From: JBMNMS01 sp050953445
Lineage (GTDB): Bacteria; Bacillota; Clostridia; Peptostreptococcales; Anaerovoracaceae
Assembly: GCA_050953445.1 (NCBI GenBank)
Contig: JBMNMS010000002.1
Span: 248,001 to 312,000, forward strand
Direction of reading: 5' to 3'
Length of the DNA stretch: 64,000 nucleotides
Position 1 is the stretch's first letter. Every line of letters begins with the position of its first letter. Below the pieces are notes generated by a model that worked only from the letters and a program-made list of their open reading frames with translations, ran no database searches and was not told the origin of the DNA. The position numbers were made by a program, and so were the translations under genes. Of this stretch, positions 49,777 to 59,379 are shown piece after piece.

Positions 49777-51512
49777 CTACGCTTAAACATCCTTTCAATT
49801 TCCGTCTTGGAAAGTCGTAAAAATATCGGTCGTCCATGGGGGCAGGAAAAGGGGTTTTCAGTCATGGAAAGATCCTCCATGAGTCTGACCATCTCGGCAT
49901 GGCTTAAGGAATCACCTGCCTTCACTGCACTTTTGCAGGCATTCATTATAAGTTTGTCAATTCGTAAGGGATTTTTAACATCTCCCTCATCTATATGATT
50001 AAGGAAGTAGTCTAAAAAATCCTTGGATTCATTTAATTCCATGAAATTGGGAATCGCTTTAATTATATATGTTTTAGGGCCGAAAATCTCTATATCATAC
50101 CCCATGTCCCGTATAATGGGAAGCCAGCTTTCAGATTGGGCTGCAACGCTAAGAGGAACCTCCACCATATAAGCTGTAAGCAGAATCTGACTATCCTTTG
50201 CCTCGGCTTTACTGGTTGATTGCTCATAGAATATTCTTTCATGGGCCGCATGCTGGTCTATCAGGTAAAAGTGGGTTTCGTCCATTCCTGCAAGGTAGGT
50301 GTTAAAAATAGATCCTATTATGCTTATATCCTTAGGGCTGAAATCATGTTTAGCCTTTAAATCTTCTTTAGCCTCGTAAGGCGTTTCCTTTTCCCTCAAA
50401 TCTGCAAATAAGCCTTTTACATCTATCTGATTATTGTCCGTAGTTTCTTCCAAGTAGGTTGTTTCCCCCCTCTTGTCGAAAGAGACTGCAAAAGGGTCTG
50501 CTATCCTTATGTTTGGAAGTGCTTCACCGGAGTACAATCCATTGCGTAGGGCTTGAGAAAGAAAATTGAAGACTCTGTCCTCATCGTCAAATCGGATTTC
50601 CTGCTTTGTGGGATGAATATTAACATCCATCCCCTTGGGATCGTCCTTGATAAAGAGAAAGACTATGGGATGCTTTCCATCTGCAATCTTTTCCCGATAG
50701 GCATGGGTGACAGCCTTTTCTATTAGTCTGCTGTTTATACTTCTTCCATTGACAAAAAATATTTGTTTCCTTCTACCCTTGCTTCCACTGTGGGGAGGGG
50801 ATATGTAGGCGGACAACGAAAGATCCCCCATGGACTCCTCCACATTTATAAGCAAATCACCTATTTCCTTACCATGAATTATGAGGATATTAGTATACAC
50901 ATCGCCTGTGCCTGAGGTAAAAAATAACGTATTACCGTCATTGATCAGACGTATCTTTATTTCGGGGTATGCCAAGGCCATCCTTGAAACATAATCAATT
51001 ATATATGAGGCCTCAGTTCCATCATTTTTCAGAAACTTTCGACGGGCAGGTGTATTAAAGAATAGTTCCTTTATGATAAAAGTGGTGCCATCAGGGCATC
51101 CTACCACCTGCTTTTCCATCACATTTCCACCCTCTATATATATCCTGTTGCCGGTTTTGTCAAAAGGGGTCTTGCTTATGCATTCTACCTTTGAAACCGC
51201 TGATATTCCGGCAAGGGCTTCCCCGCGGAAACCGAGGGTTCTGATGGAGGAAAGATCATCAGCGGCCCTGATTTTGCTCGTGGCATGCCTTTGAAAAGCC
51301 ATTTCCATATCATCACCCATTATTCCGTGGCCATCATCAGTAACCCTTATATAGGTCTTCCCTCCGTTTTTTATTTCAACGGTTATGGTTTTGGCCTCTC
51401 CATCTATGGCGTTTTCCATCAATTCTTTAACGATGGAAAAGGGTCGATCCACAACTTCTCCGGCAGCAATTTTATCTGCTGTGGCTTTATCAAGTTTGTT
51501 AATTTTCTTCAT
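49773..51512 (-). CDS. mutL: DNA mismatch repair protein MutL
   Basis: MutL (579 residues) links mismatch recognition by MutS to strand incision. GHKL ATPase: KIAAGEVVDRP, IRVTDDGHGI, TLGFRGEALAGIS. The C-terminal endonuclease motif DQHAAHERI is present (near 425), so it is the nicking type found in bacteria without MutH, and CPHGRP near the end is a metal-site part. Between mutS (four bases away) and miaA (overlapping). Confidence 0.97.
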   Translation of the reverse strand: MKKINKLDKATADKIAAGEVVDRPFSIVKELMENAIDGEAKTITVEIKNGGKTYIRVTDDGHGIMGDDMEMAFQRHATSKIRAADDLSSIRTLGFRGEALAGISAVSKVECISKTPFDKTGNRIYIEGGNVMEKQVVGCPDGTTFIIKELFFNTPARRKFLKNDGTEASYIIDYVSRMALAYPEIKIRLINDGNTLFFTSGTGDVYTNILIIHGKEIGDLLINVEESMGDLSLSAYISPPHSGSKGRRKQIFFVNGRSINSRLIEKAVTHAYREKIADGKHPIVFLFIKDDPKGMDVNIHPTKQEIRFDDEDRVFNFLSQALRNGLYSGEALPNIRIADPFAVSFDKRGETTYLEETTDNNQIDVKGLFADLREKETPYEAKEDLKAKHDFSPKDISIIGSIFNTYLAGMDETHFYLIDQHAAHERIFYEQSTSKAEAKDSQILLTAYMVEVPLSVAAQSESWLPIIRDMGYDIEIFGPKTYIIKAIPNFMELNESKDFLDYFLNHIDEGDVKNPLRIDKLIMNACKSAVKAGDSLSHAEMVRLMEDLSMTENPFSCPHGRPIFLRLSKTEIERMFKRR

Positions 51513-51516
51513 AAAA

Positions 51517-54093
51517 TCACTCCATTGCCGCCTTTTTCAACTCCTCGAGAATTTGAAAGGCCTGAGACGGTGTTATATCCATAAGATTTAGGTTTTTAAG
51601 CCGTTCCACCACCGTATTAGGGGCGAAACCAAAAAGAGATAGCTGCTTCTCTTCTACCTTTTCTTCCCGATCCGGTTTCTCAATCTCAAGCTCAGCTAAT
51701 TTTTCGGCAGCAACCCTTAGAACCTGGTGGGGAACCCCTGCTAATTTAGCAACATGGATGCCATAACTTCTGTTTGCACTACCCGCTAAAATCTTATGAA
51801 GGAAAATAATATTCCCGTCCTGCTCCTTTACATCCACATTTAAATTGTGCAAGCCCTTCAACGTACCTTCCAAGGATGTAAGCTCATGGTAGTGGGTTGC
51901 AAAAAGAGTTCTTATTATGCGTTTCCTGTTGCATAGGTGTTCAGTTACGGCCCAGGCGATGGAAAGACCGTCATAGGTGCTCGTTCCTCTCCCTATTTCA
52001 TCTAATATAACCAAGCTCTTCTCAGTAGCCGTATTGAGAATATAGGCAAGCTCGCTCATTTCCACAAAAAAGGTGCTTTGCCCTTGGGCCAGATTATCCG
52101 AGGCTCCTATACGGGTATAAATCCTATCTGTAATGCCAATTTCCGCCCTCTCCGCTGGAACAAAGCAACCCGCCTGTGCCATTAAGACTATGAGGGCCGT
52201 TTGTCTCATATAGGTGGATTTCCCAGCCATGTTAGGACCGGTTATAAGGAGCATGCTATGATCATCCCTGTCCATATAAGTATCGTTTGAAACGAAAATA
52301 CCATCCCTTATGGTTTCTTCAATTACCGGATGTCTGCCCTTTTCAATGCGAATAACACTACCATCGTTTATGACAGGTTTTACATACCCTAACTTACTTC
52401 CCGATTCTGCAAAGGATTGTAAAACATCAAGCCACGATATGGCTTGGGCAGTGTTTTGAATATCGATAATATAATCCTTTATCTCATCTCTGACGCCTTG
52501 AAACAATTCATATTCCAGCAAATTAATTTTTGTTTCTGCATTGAGGACTACGGATTCTACCTCCTTTAATTCAGGGGTGATATATCTTTCACTATTTATT
52601 AGTGTCTGTTTACGAATATAATTATCAGGAACCAGATCCAGATTTGATTTTGTAACCTCTATGTAATATCCGAAGACCTTATTAAAGCCCACCTTGAGGT
52701 TTTTTATTCCTGTGGCCTGCCGTTCGGTGCCCTCCAGACCGGCTATCCATTCACGACCATCTCTGATGGAATGTACCATTTCATCTAATTCCGAGGAGTA
52801 TCCCTGCTTTATGAGTCCGCCCTCCCTCAATGTGAAGGGGGGATCCTCTACTATGGAATTATCGATCAGAGAAAAAACATGGTTCAGGTCATGTATTTCA
52901 TTGTGAATTTTTTCAAGTAGGTAGTCTCCGCATTGATGAAGGGACGCTTTTAAATCCGGAAGGAGTGAAATAGAGTTTTTTAAAGCGATAAGATCCCTGC
53001 CGTTGGCATTACCGCAGGCAACTCTTCCGCTAAGCCTTTCCAGATCATATATCCCTTTTAAGGATTCCCTGACGTCATTTCGCAGCAACACATTTCCGGT
53101 TAAAGCCTCCACAGCATTCAATCTGTTATTTATTTCATCACTTTTAATTAATGGATCCGTTATCCATTTTTTTAATTCCCGGGAGCCCATTGCAGTTTCG
53201 GTCCTGTCTAAAACACCGAGCAATGAGCCTTTAATCTTCTTTTCGAATAAGGTTTCTACCAATTCTAAATTTTTAATGGTGGACTTATCCAGCGACATGG
53301 TATCACCGGTATCATAGACCCTCAGCCGTTTCATATGTTTTAGACTCTGTTTCTGGGTTTCCATAAGATAGGATAAAAGTGAGCCTAAGGCAATTGTTGC
53401 AGCATTGAGCTGATATAAACCCAATCCTTGCAGCGAAAGCGTGTCGAAATTCGAAAGGATCAGTCTTTCTGCACTAATTTCCTCATATTCTTCTTTGGGT
53501 CTGCGGGTAATGTGAGCCTCTGTAGAGTATTGGATGTCTTTTAGATAATCATCATCGACCGCATTTATCAACACTTCGCTGGGGCGCCTTTTTACCAATT
53601 CATCCATCAGGTAATCCTGGTGATTAATGCCGTCAAACTGTGTAACAGCTATTTCACCGGTGGAAATATCGCAAAAAGCAAATCCCGATGCTCCATCTGT
53701 TAAATATATGGAGGCAAGATAATTGTTTTTTCTTTCATCTAACATGCTCTGGCTGAGGCGGGTACCAGGGGTTATTATTTGTACCACCTGGCGTTTCACC
53801 AATCCTTTGGCTTCAGAAGGATCCTCCATCTGCTCGCAGACAGCTACCTTATAGCCCTTATCCACCAGCTTCGCTATGTACATCTCTGATGCATGATAAG
53901 GAACACCGCACATGGGTGCACGTTCGGGAAGGCCACAGCTTTTACCTGTCAGGGCAATTTCCAAAGCCTTTGAAGCGATTATCGCATCCTCAAAGAACAT
54001 TTCATAAAAATCACCCAGGCGGAAAAACAGTATGTGATCAGGATAATTTTCTTTAATATCCACATATTGTTGCATCATAGGCGTTAAAGCCAT
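51517..54093 (-). CDS. mutS: DNA mismatch repair protein MutS
   Basis: MutS (858 residues, full length) detects mismatches. The mismatch-binding start has FRLGDFYEMFFEDA (Phe-x-Glu wedge), and the ATPase domain has Walker A GPNMAGKST (near 618), STFFVEMSELAYIL and Walker B VILDEIGRGTSTYDGLSIAW. First of the mutS-mutL-miaA set; it lies 52 bases after pyk. Confidence 0.98.
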   Translation of the reverse strand: MALTPMMQQYVDIKENYPDHILFFRLGDFYEMFFEDAIIASKALEIALTGKSCGLPERAPMCGVPYHASEMYIAKLVDKGYKVAVCEQMEDPSEAKGLVKRQVVQIITPGTRLSQSMLDERKNNYLASIYLTDGASGFAFCDISTGEIAVTQFDGINHQDYLMDELVKRRPSEVLINAVDDDYLKDIQYSTEAHITRRPKEEYEEISAERLILSNFDTLSLQGLGLYQLNAATIALGSLLSYLMETQKQSLKHMKRLRVYDTGDTMSLDKSTIKNLELVETLFEKKIKGSLLGVLDRTETAMGSRELKKWITDPLIKSDEINNRLNAVEALTGNVLLRNDVRESLKGIYDLERLSGRVACGNANGRDLIALKNSISLLPDLKASLHQCGDYLLEKIHNEIHDLNHVFSLIDNSIVEDPPFTLREGGLIKQGYSSELDEMVHSIRDGREWIAGLEGTERQATGIKNLKVGFNKVFGYYIEVTKSNLDLVPDNYIRKQTLINSERYITPELKEVESVVLNAETKINLLEYELFQGVRDEIKDYIIDIQNTAQAISWLDVLQSFAESGSKLGYVKPVINDGSVIRIEKGRHPVIEETIRDGIFVSNDTYMDRDDHSMLLITGPNMAGKSTYMRQTALIVLMAQAGCFVPAERAEIGITDRIYTRIGASDNLAQGQSTFFVEMSELAYILNTATEKSLVILDEIGRGTSTYDGLSIAWAVTEHLCNRKRIIRTLFATHYHELTSLEGTLKGLHNLNVDVKEQDGNIIFLHKILAGSANRSYGIHVAKLAGVPHQVLRVAAEKLAELEIEKPDREEKVEEKQLSLFGFAPNTVVERLKNLNLMDITPSQAFQILEELKKAAME

Positions 54094-54145
54094 CTTTCAC
54101 CCTGTCCTTTTCTACTCTTCATACGATGTACTAAAATCATATAAT

Positions 54146-55573
54146 TCATAATTCCTGCCCTATCACGTGTATTCGCATGGAATTGGTATTGCCTTTAATG
54201 CCCACAGGAAACCCTGCTGTAATAATAACACGGTCTCCATCTTTCAGGATTCCTGTTTTTTGAGCTGTTGATACTATTGAACGGAAAACATCGTCATCCT
54301 TGTCAACAAGATCCATTTTCATGGGATGTGCGCCCCAACAAAGTGCCAGCCTTCGTACGGTCTTTTCATCGCTGGATCCCGAAAGTATCGGTGCTTCAGG
54401 ACGGAAGCGAGCCACCGCAAAGGCCGTGTGTCCGCTTGTTGTAGGGGTTAAAATAGCTTTAACTCCTAACCCCTGTGCAGCAGTGCAGGTGGCATGTCCA
54501 ATGGCATTGGTTATACCCCTATCTCTTATTTCCGATCTTTGCATTTGCATTTGGTGATAGTCAATTGATGATTCAACTGTGCGTGCAATGCTATCCATCA
54601 TAGCCAGACTTTCTATGGGGTATTCACCTGAGGCAGTTTCACCGGAAAGCATTATGCCATCGGTGCCATCAAATATTGCATTAGCCACATCAGCCACCTC
54701 GGCTCTGGTTGGTCTGGGGTTGCGAATCATGGAGTCTAACATCTGAGTTGCTGTCACCACAACCACACCATAATCATTGCATTTTCGAATTATTTCTTTT
54801 TGGGCTATGGGTACTTCTTGAGTTGGTATTTCTACTCCTAAATCCCCTCGGGCAACCATGATTCCATCGGAATTCTCAATAATTTCATCGATATTTTCTA
54901 AACCTTCACGGTTTTCTATCTTAGATATCAGTCGAATATCTTCCCCGCCGTTATCGTCTAACAATCGCCTTATACTCAATATGTCCTCAGCCTTTCGTAT
55001 AAACGATGCAGCAATATAATCCACGCCGTTTTCTATGCCTAAGATTATATCCTCCATATCCTGAGGAGTGAGAGCTGGAAGGTCAATCTTAACCTCCGGA
55101 ATATTGATGCTTTTATTACCGGATATTATGCCGCAGTTCTCCACTGTGCAATGGATATTCCCTCCTTCTATGGAATCAACACACATTCTAATAAGTCCAT
55201 CATCCAACATGATCCTATCCTTAGGCGCCAGATTTTTTGAAAGGTTTTTAAAACTTACACTACAACCTTTTTCGTCCCCTACTATTTCCTCTGTGGTCAA
55301 TATAAATGTTTGTCCCTCCACTAAGTTAGCGGTTTCATTCTTAAATCTTCCGGTGCGTATTTCCGGTCCTTTGGTGTCAAGAAGGATGGCAACATGTAGC
55401 CCCAATTCTTCACGAAGTCTCTTGATTCTGTTTATTTTAATTAGATGATCCTCATGATTTCCATGGGAGAAATTCAATCTTGCCACATTCATCCCGCCAA
55501 TCATCAGCGCCTTGAGCACATCTTCACTATCGCTAACTGGCCCTATGGTGCATATTATCTTAGTTTTTCTCAT
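54146..55573 (-). CDS. pyk: Pyruvate kinase (short form)
   Basis: Pyruvate kinase (475 residues) makes pyruvate and ATP from phosphoenolpyruvate. KIICTIGP start, NFSHGNHEDH, LLDTKGPEIRTG, ARGDLGVEIP and MLDSMIRNPRPTRAEVADVANA are all present. It ends after the allosteric C domain and lacks the extra PEP-utilising domain found in Bacillus-type enzymes. It follows tlyA by seven bases, an unusual but tight linkage. Confidence 0.97.
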   Translation of the reverse strand: MRKTKIICTIGPVSDSEDVLKALMIGGMNVARLNFSHGNHEDHLIKINRIKRLREELGLHVAILLDTKGPEIRTGRFKNETANLVEGQTFILTTEEIVGDEKGCSVSFKNLSKNLAPKDRIMLDDGLIRMCVDSIEGGNIHCTVENCGIISGNKSINIPEVKIDLPALTPQDMEDIILGIENGVDYIAASFIRKAEDILSIRRLLDDNGGEDIRLISKIENREGLENIDEIIENSDGIMVARGDLGVEIPTQEVPIAQKEIIRKCNDYGVVVVTATQMLDSMIRNPRPTRAEVADVANAIFDGTDGIMLSGETASGEYPIESLAMMDSIARTVESSIDYHQMQMQRSEIRDRGITNAIGHATCTAAQGLGVKAILTPTTSGHTAFAVARFRPEAPILSGSSDEKTVRRLALCWGAHPMKMDLVDKDDDVFRSIVSTAQKTGILKDGDRVIITAGFPVGIKGNTNSMRIHVIGQEL

Positions 55574-55579
55574 ATTCCC

Positions 55580-56389
55580 TTACCTTTCACCTAATACCCT
55601 GTGAGCCTCTTCTATGACAGTTTTGATTGTTTCTTCTGTTAACTGCCCTTCATCAACCTTATTCTTTTCCATGAGCATTAAATATTCAATATTCCCCTTA
55701 GCTCCGGTCATAGGCGAATATGTCAGGCCCTTGGATAACATTCCCATTTCACTTCCGTTAAAAGAAACCTTCTGTATAACCTCCCTATGAACAGATGAAT
55801 CCCGCACTATACCTTTCTTCCCCACCTGTTCTCTTCCAGCCTCGAATTGAGGCTTTATCAGACAAATTAGTGAACCACCTTCTTTTAATAGCTGGGAGGC
55901 AATGGGGAAAATTAGGTTTAAAGAAATAAAGGACACATCTATTGCGATAAAATCAGCCTGTTCAGGAATTCTATGAGGGTTCATATGACGCACATTAATT
56001 CTTTCCATATTTATCACCCTTGGGTCATTCCTCAACTTGTAATCCAGCTGTCCATATCCTACATCAATGGAATAGACCTTCCTTGCGCCATTTTGTAGCA
56101 TGCAATCGGTAAATCCGCCCGTTGATGCCCCTATATCCACGCAAATCAAATGGGATAGGTCGAGGGAAAAAAATGATAAGGCTTTTTGAAGTTTTAAACC
56201 GCCCCTTCCCACATATGGACAGATATCATCCTTTATCCAAATTTCGGCCTCACTGTCGATCAGAGTTCCCGCCTTGTCGCAATTTTTTTTATCCACATAG
56301 ACTAAACCTGCCATTAAAGCTGCTTTAGCCTTTTCTCTGCTTGGAAAGAGACCTTTTTGGACCAGAAGCACATCAATTCTCTCTTTCAA
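55580..56389 (-). CDS. tlyA: TlyA family rRNA (cytidine-2'-O)-methyltransferase
   Basis: TlyA (about 269 residues) is a two-domain RNA methyltransferase: an N-terminal S4 RNA-binding domain (about 1-60, ERIDVLLVQKGLFPSREKAKAALMAG) and an FtsJ-like SAM methyltransferase (CVDIGASTGGFTDCML near 85). I prefer TTG 56389 (KERIDVLL), which follows AGGTGC; GTG 56398 is possible. It overlaps dxs at its start. This xse-ispA-dxs-tlyA order is standard in Firmicutes, where argR-recN normally follow; here pyk follows. Confidence 0.92.
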   Translation of the reverse strand: MKERIDVLLVQKGLFPSREKAKAALMAGLVYVDKKNCDKAGTLIDSEAEIWIKDDICPYVGRGGLKLQKALSFFSLDLSHLICVDIGASTGGFTDCMLQNGARKVYSIDVGYGQLDYKLRNDPRVINMERINVRHMNPHRIPEQADFIAIDVSFISLNLIFPIASQLLKEGGSLICLIKPQFEAGREQVGKKGIVRDSSVHREVIQKVSFNGSEMGMLSKGLTYSPMTGAKGNIEYLMLMEKNKVDEGQLTEETIKTVIEEAHRVLGER

Positions 56390-58241
56390 TAAAAGCACCT
56401 ATCCTTTTAATAACACCATAAGGATCAATTTCATATTCCTTTGCAAGTATTTCGGTGTTTCCATGACCAATAAATTCGTCAGGCCACGCTATTCGAAGTA
56501 GTTTAACATTGTTTTGCATCCCACCGTCGCATAAGGCTGAAGCTACTGCACTTCCAAGTCCGCCGGTTAAAACATGGTCTTCCAGGGTTACGGCCAAACC
56601 GGTTTTAAGGACTGAAGTGGATATGGTGTCCCAATCAAGGGGATTTAAAAACCTGGGATCAATTATTTCAACGTCTAATCCATTTTCTCTTAATTTGTTC
56701 TCGGCAATTAAAGCCGTCTGCAACATTTTACCACCTGCTATCAGCGTTAAGTCCTTACCTTCTTTCACTATAAAGGCCTTTCCGTCTATGGGAGTTCGGC
56801 TTTCAGGGTCAGAAAGGGTGGGAGCTTCTCCCCTTGGATATCTTATTGCACAGGGGCCGTTTAATTTTAAGGCATAGTCCATCATTTCTGTCAACTCTTT
56901 TCCATCGGAGGGCATCATTATGGTCATTCCCGGCATGGAGGAAAGATAGGCCAGGTCGAAAAGACCGTGATGAGTGGCCCCGTCTGATCCTACATTCCCG
57001 GCTCTATCAACAGCAAAGATGACAGGCAGGTTTTGCAGGCAAACATCCATTAAAATCTGATCATAGGATCTTTGTAGAAAAGTTGAATATATAGCCACCA
57101 CTGGACGGAATCCCCCTAAAGCAAGACCTGATGCAAAACTCACAGCATGTTGTTCGGCGATTCCAACATCGAAGATTCTGTTCGGATACGAATGGGCAAA
57201 ATCCGTAAGCCCTGCACCATCTACCATAGCCGCACTTATGGCTACGATTCTATCATCTTTTTGCGCCATTTCCATCAACTTATGTCCGAATACATTTGAA
57301 AAGGTGCCATATCTATTGTGGCTGTTTCCGGCTCCGGTCGATGGATTGAATGGCCCTATGCCGTGGAATTTTTCCGGCTGCTTTTCAGCGTTGAAGTATC
57401 CCTTCCCTTTTTTCGTCATTATATGAACAAGAACAGGGCGAGATAAGCTTTTGCTTTTTTCAAAGACATTTAGGAGTTCTTGAATGTTATGTCCGTCGAT
57501 TGGGCCTAAATAAGTGAAGCCTAATTCTTCAAAGATCGTACTGGGCAAAATTGCATACTTGATTGAGTTGCGCACATGTTCCAGACCTGAGTACAGTTTA
57601 GGTGAACCGGCGGCAACCTTTTTTAGACCTTTTTTTAACTCTCGGTAGGTCTTTGAAGTCCTAAGTTTCCCCAGATGATGGGATAGGCTGCCTGTATTCT
57701 TCCCTATTGACATACCATTGTCATTCAGTATTACGATCATAGGGGTGCCCAATTCTCCGGCATGATTTAAGCCTTCGAAAGCGATGCCACCTGTTAGGGA
57801 ACCATCACCTATTACGGCTATTACCTGATAGTCTTCACCAGCGAGATCCCTTGCTTTTGCATACCCCAATGCTGCCGATACCGAATTGCTGGCATGTCCC
57901 GAATCAAAACAATCGTAGGGGCTTTCATCCCGTTTTGGAAAACCGGATATGCCTCCCTCCTGTCTCAAACTGTCAAAGTGGCATGCCCGTCCCGTAATGA
58001 CCTTGTGTGCATATGCCTGATGGCCCACGTCCCAAATTATTTTATCCTTTGGAGTGTCAAAAAACGCATGCAGGGCCAGGGTTAATTCCACTGTCCCAAG
58101 GCTCGAGGCGATATGCCCCCCGGATTTAGATACTTTTTCTATAAGAAAATCCCGAATTTGATAGGCTAAGAGGCCTAATCTGTGAGCATCCATAGACTTA
58201 AGCTCATCGGGGAAGTTATAGTCTAATAAATGCTTTTCCAT
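56373..58241 (-). CDS. dxs: 1-Deoxy-D-xylulose-5-phosphate synthase
   Basis: Dxs (622 residues) condenses pyruvate and glyceraldehyde 3-phosphate in the first step of the MEP isoprenoid route. TPP binding VIGDGSLTGGIAFEGLN (near 145), the proton-relay Glu in FDVGIAEQHAVSFASG (near 365) and GVTHHGLFD-like GATHHGLFD are seen. Start is one base from the ispA stop; its product feeds isoprenoid synthesis. Confidence 0.97.
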   Translation of the reverse strand: MEKHLLDYNFPDELKSMDAHRLGLLAYQIRDFLIEKVSKSGGHIASSLGTVELTLALHAFFDTPKDKIIWDVGHQAYAHKVITGRACHFDSLRQEGGISGFPKRDESPYDCFDSGHASNSVSAALGYAKARDLAGEDYQVIAVIGDGSLTGGIAFEGLNHAGELGTPMIVILNDNGMSIGKNTGSLSHHLGKLRTSKTYRELKKGLKKVAAGSPKLYSGLEHVRNSIKYAILPSTIFEELGFTYLGPIDGHNIQELLNVFEKSKSLSRPVLVHIMTKKGKGYFNAEKQPEKFHGIGPFNPSTGAGNSHNRYGTFSNVFGHKLMEMAQKDDRIVAISAAMVDGAGLTDFAHSYPNRIFDVGIAEQHAVSFASGLALGGFRPVVAIYSTFLQRSYDQILMDVCLQNLPVIFAVDRAGNVGSDGATHHGLFDLAYLSSMPGMTIMMPSDGKELTEMMDYALKLNGPCAIRYPRGEAPTLSDPESRTPIDGKAFIVKEGKDLTLIAGGKMLQTALIAENKLRENGLDVEIIDPRFLNPLDWDTISTSVLKTGLAVTLEDHVLTGGLGSAVASALCDGGMQNNVKLLRIAWPDEFIGHGNTEILAKEYEIDPYGVIKRIGAFIEREN

Positions 58242-59138
58242 CTATTTTGTCCTGACTTCCAATTCCTTTGCTAAATTAATGAAGAATTCTGCTTCGTCAT
58301 AGTATGGTTCCATTATATCAATGGCTTTTTGTGTCAATGTCTTTAGGCATTGTTTTGCTTCCTTCATGCCGTATATGGACAAGAAGGTGGATTTGCTCTT
58401 TGAGCTATCCTGACCTGTATTTTTGCCCATTTCCTCAGCACTACCTTCGATATCTAAGATATCATCGGACACTTGGAATGCAAGGCCCATGCATTCTGCA
58501 TAACAGGATAAATCCGAAAGCATTTTATTATCTGCACTTCCCAGAAAAGCACCGGCATGGACAGCGGAAACAATTAAAGCTGCTGTTTTGTTGAGATGAA
58601 TGTAGTCCAGCATCTCCTTTGAACAAATTTTACCCTCATTTTCTATATCCGCAACCTGCCCTGCTATCATACCCTGACATCCTGCCCCCTTAGCTATTGC
58701 ATAGGCGGCTCTTATCCTTTGATTCAGCTTTTCAGGTTTATCGAAATATAGAAGCATATCCTTAAACATAATCTCAAATGCAGAGGACAACAGGCCATCT
58801 CCTGCAAGAATCGCCATGCTTTCGCCGAAAACCATATGATTGGTCGGGCGACCCCTTCGTAAGGTATCGTTATCCATTGAGGGAAGGTCATCGTGAATTA
58901 GAGAATATGTATGAATACATTCCAATGCACAGGCATAGGGAATTGCCGAATTCTCATCTCCTCCGCTAAATTCACAGGCTGCCAGAAGTAAGATCGGGCG
59001 CAAGCGCTTTCCACCCGCCATAAGACTGTAGCTCATGGAATCGTACAGGGTTACGCTTTTCTGATCAATTTCAGGAAGCAATTCTAACAGATGCTCCTCT
59101 ATCAGCTCATGCCATTTTATATATTGGGGGGTTTGCAT
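58242..59138 (-). CDS. ispA: Farnesyl/geranylgeranyl diphosphate synthase (IspA)
   Basis: About 298 residues, a trans-prenyl diphosphate synthase. The two aspartate-rich motifs are IHDDLPSMDND (near 85) and FQVSDDILDIEG (near 225); GGKRLRPILLLAACE is near 42. ATG 59138 was chosen (AGAAGG upstream) over the earlier TTG 59156. Between xseB and dxs. Confidence 0.95.
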   Translation of the reverse strand: MQTPQYIKWHELIEEHLLELLPEIDQKSVTLYDSMSYSLMAGGKRLRPILLLAACEFSGGDENSAIPYACALECIHTYSLIHDDLPSMDNDTLRRGRPTNHMVFGESMAILAGDGLLSSAFEIMFKDMLLYFDKPEKLNQRIRAAYAIAKGAGCQGMIAGQVADIENEGKICSKEMLDYIHLNKTAALIVSAVHAGAFLGSADNKMLSDLSCYAECMGLAFQVSDDILDIEGSAEEMGKNTGQDSSKSKSTFLSIYGMKEAKQCLKTLTQKAIDIMEPYYDEAEFFINLAKELEVRTK

Positions 59139-59152
59139 TAAAATACCTTCTT

Positions 59153-59368
59153 TCAAAACTCTTGGAAGATACCACTTTCTTTTTCGAATATTCTTATCAT
59201 CTGCCTTGCATCATCCAATTCATTTTTACAATTAATATAGTGTTTCATCCCTTCCTGGAAATTCGCAATGGATTCATTCAAGGTGGTACCCTCTTTTTTC
59301 AATTTCTCTGCCGCCGCTTCTAAGGAGGCAAGAGATTCTTCAAAACTCATTTGTTTATCCTTAACCAT
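59153..59368 (-). CDS. xseB: Exodeoxyribonuclease VII small subunit
   Basis: XseB (71 residues from ATG 59368, or 76 from ATG 59383). The typical SFEESLASLEAAAEKLKKEG start is followed by a helical pair ending FEKES. XseB forms a stalk with XseA. AAAGGAT precedes ATG 59368. It is just after xseA (11 bases). Confidence 0.94.
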   Translation of the reverse strand: MVKDKQMSFEESLASLEAAAEKLKKEGTTLNESIANFQEGMKHYINCKNELDDARQMIRIFEKESGIFQEF

Positions 59369-59379
59369 AAAATATCCTT